Both the position numbers and the translations under genes were made by a program. This document shows, in pieces, positions 1-7,670 of a stretch of DNA of 64,000 nt (its first letter is position 1; each line of letters opens with the position of its first letter). Source of the DNA: Acidobacteriota bacterium (GTDB lineage Bacteria > Acidobacteriota > Blastocatellia > Pyrinomonadales > Pyrinomonadaceae); NCBI GenBank assembly GCA_016716435.1, contig JADJWI010000003.1, positions 434,001 to 498,000 on the forward strand, in the 5' to 3' direction. Below the pieces are notes generated by a model. That model did no database searches. It was not told where the DNA came from and worked only from the letters and a program-made list of their open reading frames with translations.

Positions 1-213
1 GATCTCGGCGTCGTGTTCTTCACGCTTCCGGCCGTTTCTTTCAATGACCAAAGTGTCGACGCCGCGCGTCCGAGCTTTAGCCAAACCCGCCGCATCCGCC
101 TTGTCGCTAATAACAACCGCGACCTCCGACCCCGGTATCTCGCCGCTCCCCACGGCCTCAACCAAAGCCACCATATTCGTCCCGCGGCCCGAGATAAGAA
201 TTCCTATTTTCAT
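1..213 (-). CDS. purN: Phosphoribosylglycinamide formyltransferase, N-terminal part (cut by window edge)
   Basis: PurN transfers a formyl group from 10-formyltetrahydrofolate to GAR in de novo purine synthesis in the cytosol. The first 71 codons are visible; the rest lies beyond the window edge. The protein starts MKIGILISGRGTNM, the first Rossmann-like strand and the SGRGTN phosphate-binding loop typical of PurN, followed by a strand containing VAVVISDKADAAGL. The ATG overlaps the TAA of the gene upstream (TAATG), so translation is probably coupled. purM lies 2.3 kb upstream on the same strand. I see no alternative family for this N-terminus. Confidence 0.9.
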   Translation of the reverse strand, partial: MKIGILISGRGTNMVALVEAVGSGEIPGSEVAVVISDKADAAGLAKARTRGVDTLVIERNGRKREEHDAEI

Positions 214-797
214 TAACTTTGATCTTGTGATTCTTCGCGCAGCTTTAGTAGGCGTTGCCTACCTCGTTTCATTAGATCTCGATCGAAATACTCGTCGGTA
301 GCTTCAACCAAATCGAGGTATCCTAGAATCGAATTAAATTGTTCATCCGAGAAAAAGCTTAACTTGAGTACCCACCAATTGCGGTGTCCCTCATCCTCAT
401 CCACCACCTTATCAGGCAAAAAAGCATAGGCAGTGAATTCGCTGACGCAATCATCCCCGTCAAGATTCTCGATCGAGTGGACCAAGTAGGCCGGGATAAA
501 AGCGTGAAATGCTTCTGGTGAAAATAGCGGAAGATTGGCAAAGTGCGCTCTCAGCAACTCAGTAGAGATTTCTTTCCATGACTTACAGGAGAACGCATTT
601 TGCAATTCGAGGCAGTCTTCGCACTTATGATTGATCAGCGGAACGCGGGGAACTATTTCTGGAAAAATATCCCCGATCTCTTCGACTAGTTTTCGCGAGA
701 GATTTTGATCAATCAACAATTCCATAATGCTGAGCGACGACAAATTAGTATTCGAACGGAAGTTCTGGACTAATAAAATGGTCATTTCTTCTGTCAT
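213..797 (-). CDS. Hypothetical protein, DUF6714-like
   Basis: A 194-residue soluble protein without signal peptide or membrane segment. The middle holds a CEDC motif (residues about 59-62), then CKSWKEIS, and the stretch around AFIPAYLVHSIEN, an arrangement I associate with the DUF6714 family (pattern C-x2-C, W, then an F/Y-x-P-A-Y-L segment); that match is from memory and not verified. The function of that family is unknown. Its stop codon overlaps the purN start (TAATG), so it is co-translated with purN. It lies in the interval that separates purM from purN, so it may be an inserted accessory gene that uses the purine operon for expression. Confidence 0.6.
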   Translation of the reverse strand: MTEEMTILLVQNFRSNTNLSSLSIMELLIDQNLSRKLVEEIGDIFPEIVPRVPLINHKCEDCLELQNAFSCKSWKEISTELLRAHFANLPLFSPEAFHAFIPAYLVHSIENLDGDDCVSEFTAYAFLPDKVVDEDEGHRNWWVLKLSFFSDEQFNSILGYLDLVEATDEYFDRDLMKRGRQRLLKLREESQDQS

Positions 798-973
798 TAA
801 CCAGAACCGTCATTGCCAATGTTGCTAGAATCGCGGATTACGGCATTCCACCTCTTTTTGGAAAATCGGTAGCGATATCCTGTTAGGTCGTTGTTGAAGT
901 TTACCACCAAATCAGAGCGTACTGGGAACGTTCGTCGAAAGGAAGTTGCCCACCGGGGACCCAGAAAAAGTAA

Positions 974-1010
974 TTGACAGAAATCCCCCACTTGTACAAT
1001 TATCTTGTAC
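974..1010 (+). promoter_or_regulatory. Promoter/operator of the yefM-yoeB module
   Basis: TTGACA at 974-979 and TACAAT at 995-1000 form a sigma70-like promoter with a short 15-bp spacer. The octamer CTTGTACA occurs twice (991-998 and 1004-1011), and TTGTACAA at 992-999 is itself a palindrome, so this is a plausible operator for antitoxin autorepression. The antitoxin ATG at 1011 lies about 11 bases past the -10 end, so the mRNA may be leaderless. I see no Shine-Dalgarno sequence. Confidence 0.5.
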
Positions 1011-1322
1011 ATGTCGATAGAAATCACCTATAGCGAAGCAAGGAACAATTTAGCATCGATCCTCGACCAGGTCACCAATGATTCGGAGGTCGTCGTGATT
1101 AAGCGTCGCGGGCGTTCGTCCGTGGCGATGATCGACGCCGACGAACTTTCGAGCCTCATGGAAACGGAGTATCTCTTCCGCTCGCCAAAGAACGCCGAAA
1201 GGTTAATAAGAGCAATACAACAAACCGAGGCAGGTGGTGGAGAAGTAACCACTATCGAAGAGTTGCGAAAGGAATTCGATGCCGAAAAGCCCGTCCGAAA
1301 AACGCGCGGTCGTTCTAAGTGA
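1011..1322 (+). CDS. Type II antitoxin, Phd/YefM family
   Basis: A 103-residue antitoxin. The N-terminus MSIEITYSEARNNLASILDQ is the Phd/YefM fold that dimerises and binds operator DNA, followed by VVIKRRGRSSVAMIDADEL, a hallmark of YefM-like proteins. The C-terminal half is charged and probably disordered until it wraps the toxin. The ATG at 1011 is chosen over a TTG at 1005 because homologues start here. Its 3' end overlaps the toxin gene by 44 bases. The CTTGTACA repeats just upstream are likely operator half-sites. At 103 residues it is somewhat longer than typical YefM, the extra length being a basic tail (KTRGRSK). Confidence 0.88.
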   Translation: MSIEITYSEARNNLASILDQVTNDSEVVVIKRRGRSSVAMIDADELSSLMETEYLFRSPKNAERLIRAIQQTEAGGGEVTTIEELRKEFDAEKPVRKTRGRSK

Positions 1323-1557
1323 CGCCTTCCGCGACGACCTTCGCTATTGGGCCGAGAACGACCGGAAATTGCTCCTAAAGGTGCTCGACCTGATGGAGGC
1401 GATCGTTCGCGACCCCTTCTCCGGAATCGGCAAACCAGAGCCGCTAAAACACGAAGCCTCCGGCACTTGGTCCCGCAGAATAACAAAAGAGCACCGAGTG
1501 GTTTATCGGTTTCGGGATGACCGGATCGAGTTTCTGCAGGCCCGGTATCATTACTAA
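1279..1557 (+). CDS. yoeB: Type II toxin YoeB, ribosome-dependent mRNA endonuclease
   Basis: A 92-residue YoeB (RelE/ParE superfamily) that cleaves mRNA at the ribosomal A site when not bound by its antitoxin. The sequence carries the family signature GIGKPEPLK (residues 49-57), then GTWSRRI, HRVVYRF and the C-terminal RYHY. The likely catalytic residues are Glu54, Arg67 and the terminal His91-Tyr92, by analogy with Glu46, Arg65 and His83 of the E. coli enzyme. All are present, so it should be active. AAAGGA lies six bases before the ATG, inside the antitoxin reading frame. It is compact, intact and translationally coupled to the antitoxin. Confidence 0.93.
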   Translation: MPKSPSEKRAVVLSDAFRDDLRYWAENDRKLLLKVLDLMEAIVRDPFSGIGKPEPLKHEASGTWSRRITKEHRVVYRFRDDRIEFLQARYHY

Positions 1558-1577
1558 CCTCCCGCGGGCGACCGTTG

Positions 1578-2528
1578 TCATTTCGGCAGAGCGGCGATTC
1601 GGGTCAAGAGATCTGCGGCAAATTTGTTCTTTGGGTCGAGCCGAAGCACCTGTTCTGCGTCTGCTTTTGAGAGGTCGAACTTCTTGATATCAAAATAGAC
1701 AGCGGACCGGAAAATGTATGCATTAACGTACTTCGGGTCGAGTTTGATGGCTGCGTTGAGGCTCTCGATGGCGTCGGTGTTTCTCCCGAGTTTGTTGTAT
1801 GCAATTGACTTATCGAGGTGCGGCTTCTTGAGCGTCGGGTCGAGCTTGATGGCTTGATCAAGGTCCGGGAGTGCAAGCTGAGAGCGGTTGGTTGTGTTGT
1901 ACAGCACGCCGCGGTTGTTCCAAGCCTCGGCGTAGCCGGGGTCAAGTTCGATGGCGCGGTTAAGGTCGGCAAGAGCGGCATCGTATCGCTTGGCGCGGAA
2001 GTGAACGGCACCGCGGTTAACGAATGCCTTGGTGTAATTGGTGTTGATCTGCAGTGCACGGTTGTAGTCGGCAAGGGCGAGGTCGTCGCGGCCGCTATCC
2101 GCATAGGCGATGCCGCGGTTGTAGTAAAGCTGCGAGTCGCCCGAGGCAATGCTGAGCCCGCGTGTGTATGCCGCGATCGCACCGGCTTGGTCGCCGGTCT
2201 TGTTTCGGGCAAGCCCGAGTTGAAACCAGGCATCAACGTAGTTGGGGTTGAGCGTCGTGGCCTGTTGAAAGTCGCCGATCGAAGTGCGGACATCGCCGGA
2301 ATAATACCGAGCCTGCCCTCGGTTGAACCACGGCTCCGGCGACCGCGGTGAAAGCCTTATCGCCTCGGAAAAACTCGCTATCGCTTGGGCGTAGTTCCTG
2401 TTCTTGTAGTGCTCGTTCCCGCGCTTCAAATGCTCCGACGCCGTCGTCTGCCCCAATGCGAAGGCGGACAAAGAACCAAGCAGAACAACCGCTAGAAAAC
2501 CCTTCCTAAAGCCGATCCTGGTTCTCAT
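1578..2528 (-). CDS. TPR-repeat secreted or membrane-anchored protein
   Basis: A 316-residue protein with an N-terminal hydrophobic segment (GFLAVVLLGSLSAFALGQ, about residues 8-25) that is a signal peptide or anchor, followed by eight or nine tandem tetratricopeptide repeats (for example AEAWNNRGVLYNTTNRSQLA). TPR arrays are protein-interaction scaffolds; no partner or enzyme domain is visible. The ATG at 2528 is four bases after the purM stop, so it forms a tail of the purM transcription unit. An upstream in-frame start at 2594 would overlap purM and lacks support. Its job in a purine operon is unknown; co-transcription may be incidental. Confidence 0.85.
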   Translation of the reverse strand: MRTRIGFRKGFLAVVLLGSLSAFALGQTTASEHLKRGNEHYKNRNYAQAIASFSEAIRLSPRSPEPWFNRGQARYYSGDVRTSIGDFQQATTLNPNYVDAWFQLGLARNKTGDQAGAIAAYTRGLSIASGDSQLYYNRGIAYADSGRDDLALADYNRALQINTNYTKAFVNRGAVHFRAKRYDAALADLNRAIELDPGYAEAWNNRGVLYNTTNRSQLALPDLDQAIKLDPTLKKPHLDKSIAYNKLGRNTDAIESLNAAIKLDPKYVNAYIFRSAVYFDIKKFDLSKADAEQVLRLDPKNKFAADLLTRIAALPK

Positions 2529-2532
2529 ACTT

Positions 2533-3555
2533 CTAAATGATCTTAACCTCGCCCTTACCCGAAACCACCTTTCCGATGACAAAAACCCCGCCAAGTCTGT
2601 CCGCTATCTCAGGCGTATCGCTTTCCGAACAAACCACGACCATCCCGATGCCCATGTTGAAGGTGCGGAACATTTCGTGGTCGGCGACGTTGCCGAGGCG
2701 TTGCATTAGGCCAAATATGGGAAGCTCGGGCCAGGTGCCGCGGCCGATCTCCACGCCGACGCCTTCGGGCAGGATGCGGGGAATGTTTTCAAGAAAACCT
2801 CCGCCGGTAATGTGGGCAAGGCCTTTTATCCGGCCGCCATCGAGCAGCGGGCCGATTTGCGGCAGAAAGCTCTGGTGGGTCGCCAGCAGTGCCTCGCCCG
2901 CGGTCGTGCCGAGTTCCTCGATGAACGTATCGGCCTTGTAGCCGCCGACCTCGAAAAAGAGTTTGCGGGCGAGCGAGTAGCCGTTCGTTTGCAGGCCGTT
3001 CGAGGGAATGCCGAGCACGACATCGCCGGGCAAGATCGACTTGCCGTCGATCACTTTTGCCTTATCGACCACGCCGACGATAAAACCCGCGAGGTCGTAT
3101 TCGCCGGGCGGATAGAAGTCCGGCATCTCCGCCGTCTCGCCGCCAAGCAGAACGCAGCCGTTCTCGCGGCATGCCCGAGCCATGCCCTCGACGACCGAGG
3201 CGGTTACGTCGGGCTCGAGCTTTCCGGTCGCGAAGTAATCAAGAAAGAAAAGCGGCCGAGCTCCCTGGACCAAAATATCGTTGACGCAGTGGTTGACCAG
3301 ATCAGCTCCGACCGTGTTGTGAATGCCGGTCTCAAAAGCGAGCTTGAGCTTCGTCCCGACGCCATCGGCCGAAGCGACCAATATCGGATCGGCCATGTTC
3401 GGAAACGCTCCCGAAAACATCCCGCCAAAGCTGCCGATCTCGGTCAGCGTCCGTTCATTGAAAGTGCTCCGGGCATATTCGCGGATCTTCGCCACGGCCC
3501 GGTTCGCGTTATCTATAGAAACGCCGGCATCGGCGTATGAGATCGACGAGATCAT
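2533..3555 (-). CDS. purM: Phosphoribosylformylglycinamidine cyclo-ligase (AIR synthetase)
   Basis: PurM closes the imidazole ring of AIR from FGAM with ATP in the fifth step of de novo purine synthesis. The 340-residue length is normal. Recognisable motifs are the N-terminal SYADAGVSIDNAN, the metal/phosphate-binding DGVGTKLKLA, GADLVNHCVNDILVQGA, LLGGETAEMPDFY and the C-terminal ITGGGFLENIPR. All core motifs are intact. It is preceded by a small AbrB-type gene with a 3-base gap and followed by the TPR gene with a 4-base gap on the same strand. Conserved purine gene order would put purN next, but a TPR gene, a toxin-antitoxin pair and a DUF6714-like gene intervene. Confidence 0.97.
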   Translation of the reverse strand: MISSISYADAGVSIDNANRAVAKIREYARSTFNERTLTEIGSFGGMFSGAFPNMADPILVASADGVGTKLKLAFETGIHNTVGADLVNHCVNDILVQGARPLFFLDYFATGKLEPDVTASVVEGMARACRENGCVLLGGETAEMPDFYPPGEYDLAGFIVGVVDKAKVIDGKSILPGDVVLGIPSNGLQTNGYSLARKLFFEVGGYKADTFIEELGTTAGEALLATHQSFLPQIGPLLDGGRIKGLAHITGGGFLENIPRILPEGVGVEIGRGTWPELPIFGLMQRLGNVADHEMFRTFNMGIGMVVVCSESDTPEIADRLGGVFVIGKVVSGKGEVKII

Positions 3556-3558
3556 AAT

Positions 3559-3747
3559 CTATAACTCTTTGCTTTGCGGGATTCGAGTTCGTTCGACCGA
3601 ATCATTTGGTAGATCGAATTCCAATAGAATCCTTCGGTTTCGGATAGACTGGTACACTTTCTGACCAGGCTTGATCCCAAGGCGTTTCCGAATGGCTGCC
3701 GGAATCGTTATTTGGCCACTTTTTGTGATAACGGCATCGAAACGCAT
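3559..3747 (-). CDS. AbrB/MazE/SpoVT-type DNA-binding protein
   Basis: A 62-residue swapped-hairpin DNA-binding domain. MRFDAVITKSGQITIPAAIR is the classic AbrB/MazE N-terminal motif, followed by RLGIKPGQKVYQSI. Such proteins are transition-state regulators or antitoxins. I start it at 3747 because the longer frame would overlap the upstream acetyltransferase and this ATG follows an AAGG at about 9 bases. No toxin gene lies next to it: the upstream neighbour is an arylamine acetyltransferase and the downstream neighbour, 3 bases away, is purM. It is therefore either an orphan antitoxin or a stand-alone regulator, possibly of its own operon. Confidence 0.78.
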   Translation of the reverse strand: MRFDAVITKSGQITIPAAIRKRLGIKPGQKVYQSIRNRRILLEFDLPNDSVERTRIPQSKEL

Positions 3748-3773
3748 TCTAAAACCTTGTTGCCCTTTTTTAT

Positions 3774-4541
3774 TTATCCTATCTGCAACCGGCATATCCC
3801 AAATTCTCGCATCAAACTTTTTTCGAAATCCTCATTTGAGGATACGGTGGTTTCGGTACAATTGCCACATGTGGTTACGAAATAGGCTCTGTCAGTAAGT
3901 GTTTTTCTCCCGGTTTCGGTCATGATCGAACAGAGTTTGCCTTTGGTGAAATGCGACTCGGGTGAATACTGCTGGAAATCGCACATCGCGGAAAATTCGT
4001 AGAGATCTCGTGGCGTTTTGGAAAACAAATAATTCCCTTGCCAACTTTCGTCGTCGCGTTTTGCAACCTCAAGATATTCATCATCAAACCGCCGGATCGT
4101 GAAAACTCCGTTTGCGTCCTGCTGTTCGGCATCGACATCAAAACGCAGCGGTTCGGCTGTGAAATCGCCAAAGCCTACATCAGCTAAAAATTCATCCTCG
4201 CCTATCGTGACGATGATCGCGGCGTGGTCAAATTCGGGTCCGATCGTTCCGTCCGTGTGAAAAACGCTAGCGGAAACGAGTTTAGTAATAAACCCTAGCG
4301 ATAACAAAAGTTGATTGAACAAACCATTAAGTTCGTAACAAAAGCCACCTCGCTTTTCGACAACGATCTTGTCAAAGAACCGATCAATATCCAGAACGAT
4401 CGGCCGTTTCCAATGTATGTCCAGATTTTCGAACGGTATGGTCAACAGATGAGAACGCTGCAACAGCCTTAGCGATCCCTGGTCGGCCACTAATTCGGCA
4501 TCGCCAAGACCGATACGTTCAAGATATTTTTGGGTGTTCAT
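3774..4541 (-). CDS. Arylamine N-acetyltransferase
   Basis: A 255-residue cytosolic enzyme that moves acetyl from acetyl-CoA to arylamines and hydrazines by a ping-pong mechanism. The catalytic triad is complete: Cys68 in RGGFCYELN, His106 in FDHAAII and Asp121 in LADVGFGD, at positions matching the well-studied enterobacterial enzymes within one residue. The typical N-terminal LTIPFENLDIH is present. The length is slightly shorter than the usual 275-280 residues, the difference lying in the C-terminal domain. The start ATGA overlaps the stop of the upstream DUF5990-like gene by four bases. It probably detoxifies amines; the natural substrate is not evident. Confidence 0.93.
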   Translation of the reverse strand: MNTQKYLERIGLGDAELVADQGSLRLLQRSHLLTIPFENLDIHWKRPIVLDIDRFFDKIVVEKRGGFCYELNGLFNQLLLSLGFITKLVSASVFHTDGTIGPEFDHAAIIVTIGEDEFLADVGFGDFTAEPLRFDVDAEQQDANGVFTIRRFDDEYLEVAKRDDESWQGNYLFSKTPRDLYEFSAMCDFQQYSPESHFTKGKLCSIMTETGRKTLTDRAYFVTTCGNCTETTVSSNEDFEKSLMREFGICRLQIG

Positions 4542-4960
4542 TTCGAAACGCTCCAGGTAAGTCCTTTCACACTGGCACAGACCGGCCCGCCATCGCGCCC
4601 GACGCCGTCAATTATGGTCTCAATTCGGGTCGAAGCATTCGAAACAACGTCTTCGATCTGCTCTTTTGTGATGCTCATCAGCGAAAGCTTTGCTCGCCGG
4701 TCCCACATTGTGTGTCCCTGGCCTGCTTGCCTTCCTGAGTTTACATAGACAAAACGGGCGGATTTTGGTCCTTGGGAAAACTTACCCAGAAAGTTTGGAG
4801 CATCTGCGGAGAGATCGATAGTCATATAGAATTCAAAGACGATCTCTGCTTTTGATTCTGCAACTGGCGACAAGAGGTCGCCCTTTCCCGATTGGACCCG
4901 CATCAAAACCCCTTCGAGCGGTTTCGTAACGCGAACACGGAATGGGATATCATATTTCAT
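4538..4960 (-). CDS. DUF5990-like hypothetical protein
   Basis: A 140-residue protein whose middle reads FLGKFSQGPKSARFVYVNSG, then TMWDRRAKLSLMSIT. This pairing of a G-P-x2-x-R-F-x-Y segment with R-R-A-K-L is, to my recollection, the signature of the DUF5990 family, whose function is unknown. No signal peptide or membrane segment is seen. The ATG at 4960 is preferred over an upstream TTG at 5014 because the conserved part begins with YDIPFRVRVTKPLEG. It overlaps the N-acetyltransferase gene downstream by four bases (ATGA), so the two are translationally coupled and may act in the same detoxification context. Confidence 0.7.
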   Translation of the reverse strand: MKYDIPFRVRVTKPLEGVLMRVQSGKGDLLSPVAESKAEIVFEFYMTIDLSADAPNFLGKFSQGPKSARFVYVNSGRQAGQGHTMWDRRAKLSLMSITKEQIEDVVSNASTRIETIIDGVGRDGGPVCASVKGLTWSVSK

Positions 4961-5046
4961 CAGCGATACCCGATTATAGTCTCTGCGGGTGTACGTTGAC
5001 CATTTGGCGGTCAAGGCTTTAGCCTTTTCGTAACCGAATTGTAAAT

Positions 5047-5430
5047 ATGAGTTTCACATTGATCGACATGGGATCGGAGAACTACGAGTTCACCGCAAAC
5101 GTATGGAATTGGAAAGCGGCTCTTGAGGTCATCAAGAGCCTGGACGTGCTGAGCGAGGCCATGGTCCGCCAGATGGGTTACAACGCCCTCGGTGTCAAGG
5201 TCGATAAAGAGGAGGCACACATTCTCGGCGAGCGAATTCGGGACCGGATATTGCCGCAGCTTGCCCCGAACAAGCGGATGTTTGCCGATCTCTCTGTAAC
5301 GGACGAACCCGACGACGGCACCATCTATCGCGACGAGGATGAACAGTGGCGAAACTACAGTGTCGGGCACGAGTGGATGAAGGAGTTCTCGGATTTTTGC
5401 CTTCGCTCAAAGGGCTTTCAGATCTTTTAG
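5047..5430 (+). CDS. Conserved hypothetical protein
   Basis: A 127-residue acidic soluble protein that I cannot assign. It is divergent from the DUF5990/N-acetyltransferase unit. It begins MSFTLIDMGSENYEFTANVW, followed by an aromatic- and Met-containing helix-rich region (WNWKAALEVIKSL, VRQMGYNALGVKVDKEEA) and ends with HEWMKEFSDFCLRSKGF. There is no signal peptide, membrane segment or cysteine motif. Its composition resembles immunity or small regulatory proteins, but this is only an impression. The stop is 15 bases before the DUF445 gene, so the two probably share a transcript. The codon use matches the neighbours. Confidence 0.65.
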   Translation: MSFTLIDMGSENYEFTANVWNWKAALEVIKSLDVLSEAMVRQMGYNALGVKVDKEEAHILGERIRDRILPQLAPNKRMFADLSVTDEPDDGTIYRDEDEQWRNYSVGHEWMKEFSDFCLRSKGFQIF

Positions 5431-5445
5431 TTCGCCGATCGAGTA

Positions 5446-7071
5446 ATGGAGTTTTTCAACGAGATCGTAAATGCTGTCCGCCCGATGTTCTCAAGCATCT
5501 GGGTGCAGATGTCGTTACTCGTCCTGATCGCCACGCTCCATGGCTACGGGGCCGCTTGGCTCGCGGTAAGGATGCTCTTTCGCCCGCGAAAGCCCTTTAA
5601 GTTGCTCGGCATTACGCTCTTTCCCCAAGGAATGATCCCGCGTCATCGCGAACGGCTTGCCAATGCGATCGGCAAGGCGGTCGGCGAAGAACTAGTATCT
5701 CAGGAAACTATCCTTGAAGAGCTTCTCGGTAAAGACTTCCTGCGAAAAAAGATCCGCGATGTTGTTGATTCCTATAGCCAGGAACTCCTCAAGGCAAATT
5801 ATCCTTCGCTGATAGAATCGCTCCCCTCGAGCCTCCGCGAGCCCGTGCTTGATTCGATAACGGCACTTCAATTCAAGGTCGCTGAACACATCGAAGAAGT
5901 TCTCCGGAGCGAAGAAACTCAGCAGACCATCGCCGGCTTTATCGAGCGGCGCGTCGATGAGGTGCTCTCAAAACGCGTCTCCGAGGTTATCGATGAAAAA
6001 GCGTTCGACGATATATCCAAGTTTCTCGTTGAGCGGATCCGCTCGGCGATCTCATCTGAGAGTCTTACGGAAAAAGTCGCCGAGTTCATCGATAACAGCG
6101 TCGATAACTTGATCCAGGCCGCGAGCCCGCTCGGCGATATGTTTACCGAGGAAGCCGTCGGGCTTTTGAAAGAGAAGGCAGGCGAACAGGTATCGCCTAT
6201 CGCACATCACCTATCTGAGATCGCCGCGGCCGAGCGTACCCGCAACCAGATCGCTGCACTTGTCAAAAAAGAGGTCCACAACTACTACGAAAATCTGCCT
6301 TTCTTCAAAAAGATCTTCGTTTCGCGAGAGAATCTGCTCAAAGAGGTCGATGACCTGATAAATGAAAGCCTGCCGAAGCGGATCGAAGAGACTCTGAAAG
6401 GCGATGTCTTTGCCGGAGAGGCGAAGTCCTTTATTGATACAAGCATCGACGGGGCACTCTCAAAACCGCTCAACGAACTCATCGGGACCATTCAGCCCGC
6501 GCAGCTCGAAAGTGTGAAGAGACAGATCGCATCTTCCGTGCTCGGCCTGCTTCGCAGCGAGACGCTCAATGCACAGATCGAGCGGTACGTCCGCGAAACA
6601 CTTGAACGCTTTCGTCCGCACAGCCTTGATTCGATCATGAGGACGCTCAACCCTGAATCCGAAACAAAGCTCAAGCGGATGCTGACCAATGGAATGATGA
6701 GTGTCATCTCGCGTCCGGATACTTCGCGGATCATCAATGAAATGCTCTCAAGCAAGATCGAAGGCCTGCTCTCGGCTCCGATCGGAAAGCTCTCGGACCA
6801 TATCTCGGAAGAAAAACTCCTCGCCGCCGGCAATACCCTCACCGAAACCATTATCAACGCGATTCGCGAGAAACTCCCCGAGGCTGTGCGCGAATTTGAT
6901 GTAGGCAACGTCGTCCGCGAAAAGATATTGCACTACCCTGCTGAAAAGCTCGAGGAACTCGTGCTATCTGTTGCAAAAGAACACCTTAGGACCATCGAGC
7001 TGTTCGGTGCCCTGTTCGGACTCCTGATCGGCATCGGCCAGGCTGTTCAGTTCTATTTCTACTCGAAATAA
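5446..7071 (+). CDS. DUF445 family membrane protein
   Basis: A 541-residue protein of the DUF445 (YheB/YjiN-like) family. A transmembrane segment lies near the N-terminus (about residues 17-37, WVQMSLLVLIATLHGYGAAW), followed by the family motif AVRMLFRPRKPFKLLG and PQGMIPRHRERLANAIGKAV. A very long amphipathic, alpha-helical stalk (residues 70-515) follows, and the chain ends in a second hydrophobic segment (LFGALFGLLIGIGQAVQFYF). Both ends are thus membrane-anchored with a large helical domain between. In Bacillus, YheB-type proteins relate to envelope stability and sporulation, but the biochemical role is unknown. The length is above the usual 380-420 residues because of the extended stalk. 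Confidence 0.88.
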   Translation: MEFFNEIVNAVRPMFSSIWVQMSLLVLIATLHGYGAAWLAVRMLFRPRKPFKLLGITLFPQGMIPRHRERLANAIGKAVGEELVSQETILEELLGKDFLRKKIRDVVDSYSQELLKANYPSLIESLPSSLREPVLDSITALQFKVAEHIEEVLRSEETQQTIAGFIERRVDEVLSKRVSEVIDEKAFDDISKFLVERIRSAISSESLTEKVAEFIDNSVDNLIQAASPLGDMFTEEAVGLLKEKAGEQVSPIAHHLSEIAAAERTRNQIAALVKKEVHNYYENLPFFKKIFVSRENLLKEVDDLINESLPKRIEETLKGDVFAGEAKSFIDTSIDGALSKPLNELIGTIQPAQLESVKRQIASSVLGLLRSETLNAQIERYVRETLERFRPHSLDSIMRTLNPESETKLKRMLTNGMMSVISRPDTSRIINEMLSSKIEGLLSAPIGKLSDHISEEKLLAAGNTLTETIINAIREKLPEAVREFDVGNVVREKILHYPAEKLEELVLSVAKEHLRTIELFGALFGLLIGIGQAVQFYFYSK

Positions 7072-7311
7072 CTGCAAACTTTTTCTTGCAAGAAACTTTC
7101 GGCCGCCCGTTCTATCGGACGCGGCTTGAAATTCATTATCTCTCCGGGGCTTCGGGTGCAAATGTCTTGCACCTGAGCAAGCCCGTGAAAGACGGAAAGA
7201 TATTGAAACGAAAAATCGCGAAGGCGAACTGATTTCGCCGGGCCGGCCGGAGGTTTTTCCGGTAACAGACAAGCCGCGAAGAAGCGGCTATCAGACAGGA
7301 GATCTAAAGTA

Positions 7312-7599
7312 ATGAGAAGACCAATGTTTCTGGCAACTTTTGTTGCTGCAATGAGTTTTGTGATCGGAGCCTGCGGAGGCAGCACGACAACCACCACCAC
7401 GCCGAACTCGGCAACGCCAACACCGACCGCAGCTCCGACCGCGAGCCCGGCCGTTTCGCCGACGGCCTCTCCGGCTTCGGATAACACCAACAAAGACGAC
7501 GATAAGACCAAGGCTGATTCCGACGACAAGAAGGATGCCAACAAGGCAAATGTCAATTCGAAGGAAACCAAGCCGGCCGCATCGCCGGCGAGCAAGTAA
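7312..7599 (+). CDS. Small lipoprotein with Thr/Pro/Ala-rich and charged low-complexity tail
   Basis: A 95-residue predicted lipoprotein. The N-terminus MRRPMFLATFVAAMSFVIGAC ends in a lipobox (IGAC, Cys21), so the mature protein should be diacylated and anchored in the envelope. The mature part starts with a Thr run, then Pro-Thr-Ala-Ser repeats (TPTPTAAPTASPAVSPTASP) and a Lys/Asp-rich segment (NTNKDDDKTKADSDDKKDANK). It has no globular domain. Such proteins may act as spacers or wall-interacting tethers. It is followed by a strong bidirectional terminator shared with dnaN, so it is transcribed alone. Confidence 0.8.
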   Translation: MRRPMFLATFVAAMSFVIGACGGSTTTTTTPNSATPTPTAAPTASPAVSPTASPASDNTNKDDDKTKADSDDKKDANKANVNSKETKPAASPASK

Positions 7600-7622
7600 A
7601 CTTGCCTCCAAAGCAATAGAAA

Positions 7623-7652
7623 AAGCGGGCCCTAAAAAGCCCGCTCTTTTCA
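7623..7652. terminator. Bidirectional rho-independent terminator between lipoprotein gene and dnaN
   Basis: A 7-bp GC stem AGCGGGC/GCCCGCT (7624-7630 and 7639-7645 approximately) with an A/T-rich loop. It is flanked by an A run on the left and CTTTT on the right, so it can terminate the plus-strand lipoprotein gene and the minus-strand dnaN gene. Confidence 0.8.
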
Positions 7653-7670
7653 ATTGAACTGCTCATCTGC

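Noticed and set aside
797..1027. A 76-codon frame on the minus strand whose stop overlaps the DUF6714-like start (TAATG)
   Set aside because: It covers the yefM promoter and start, has no ribosome site and no recognisable fold; the overlap with the next gene is noted but not enough.
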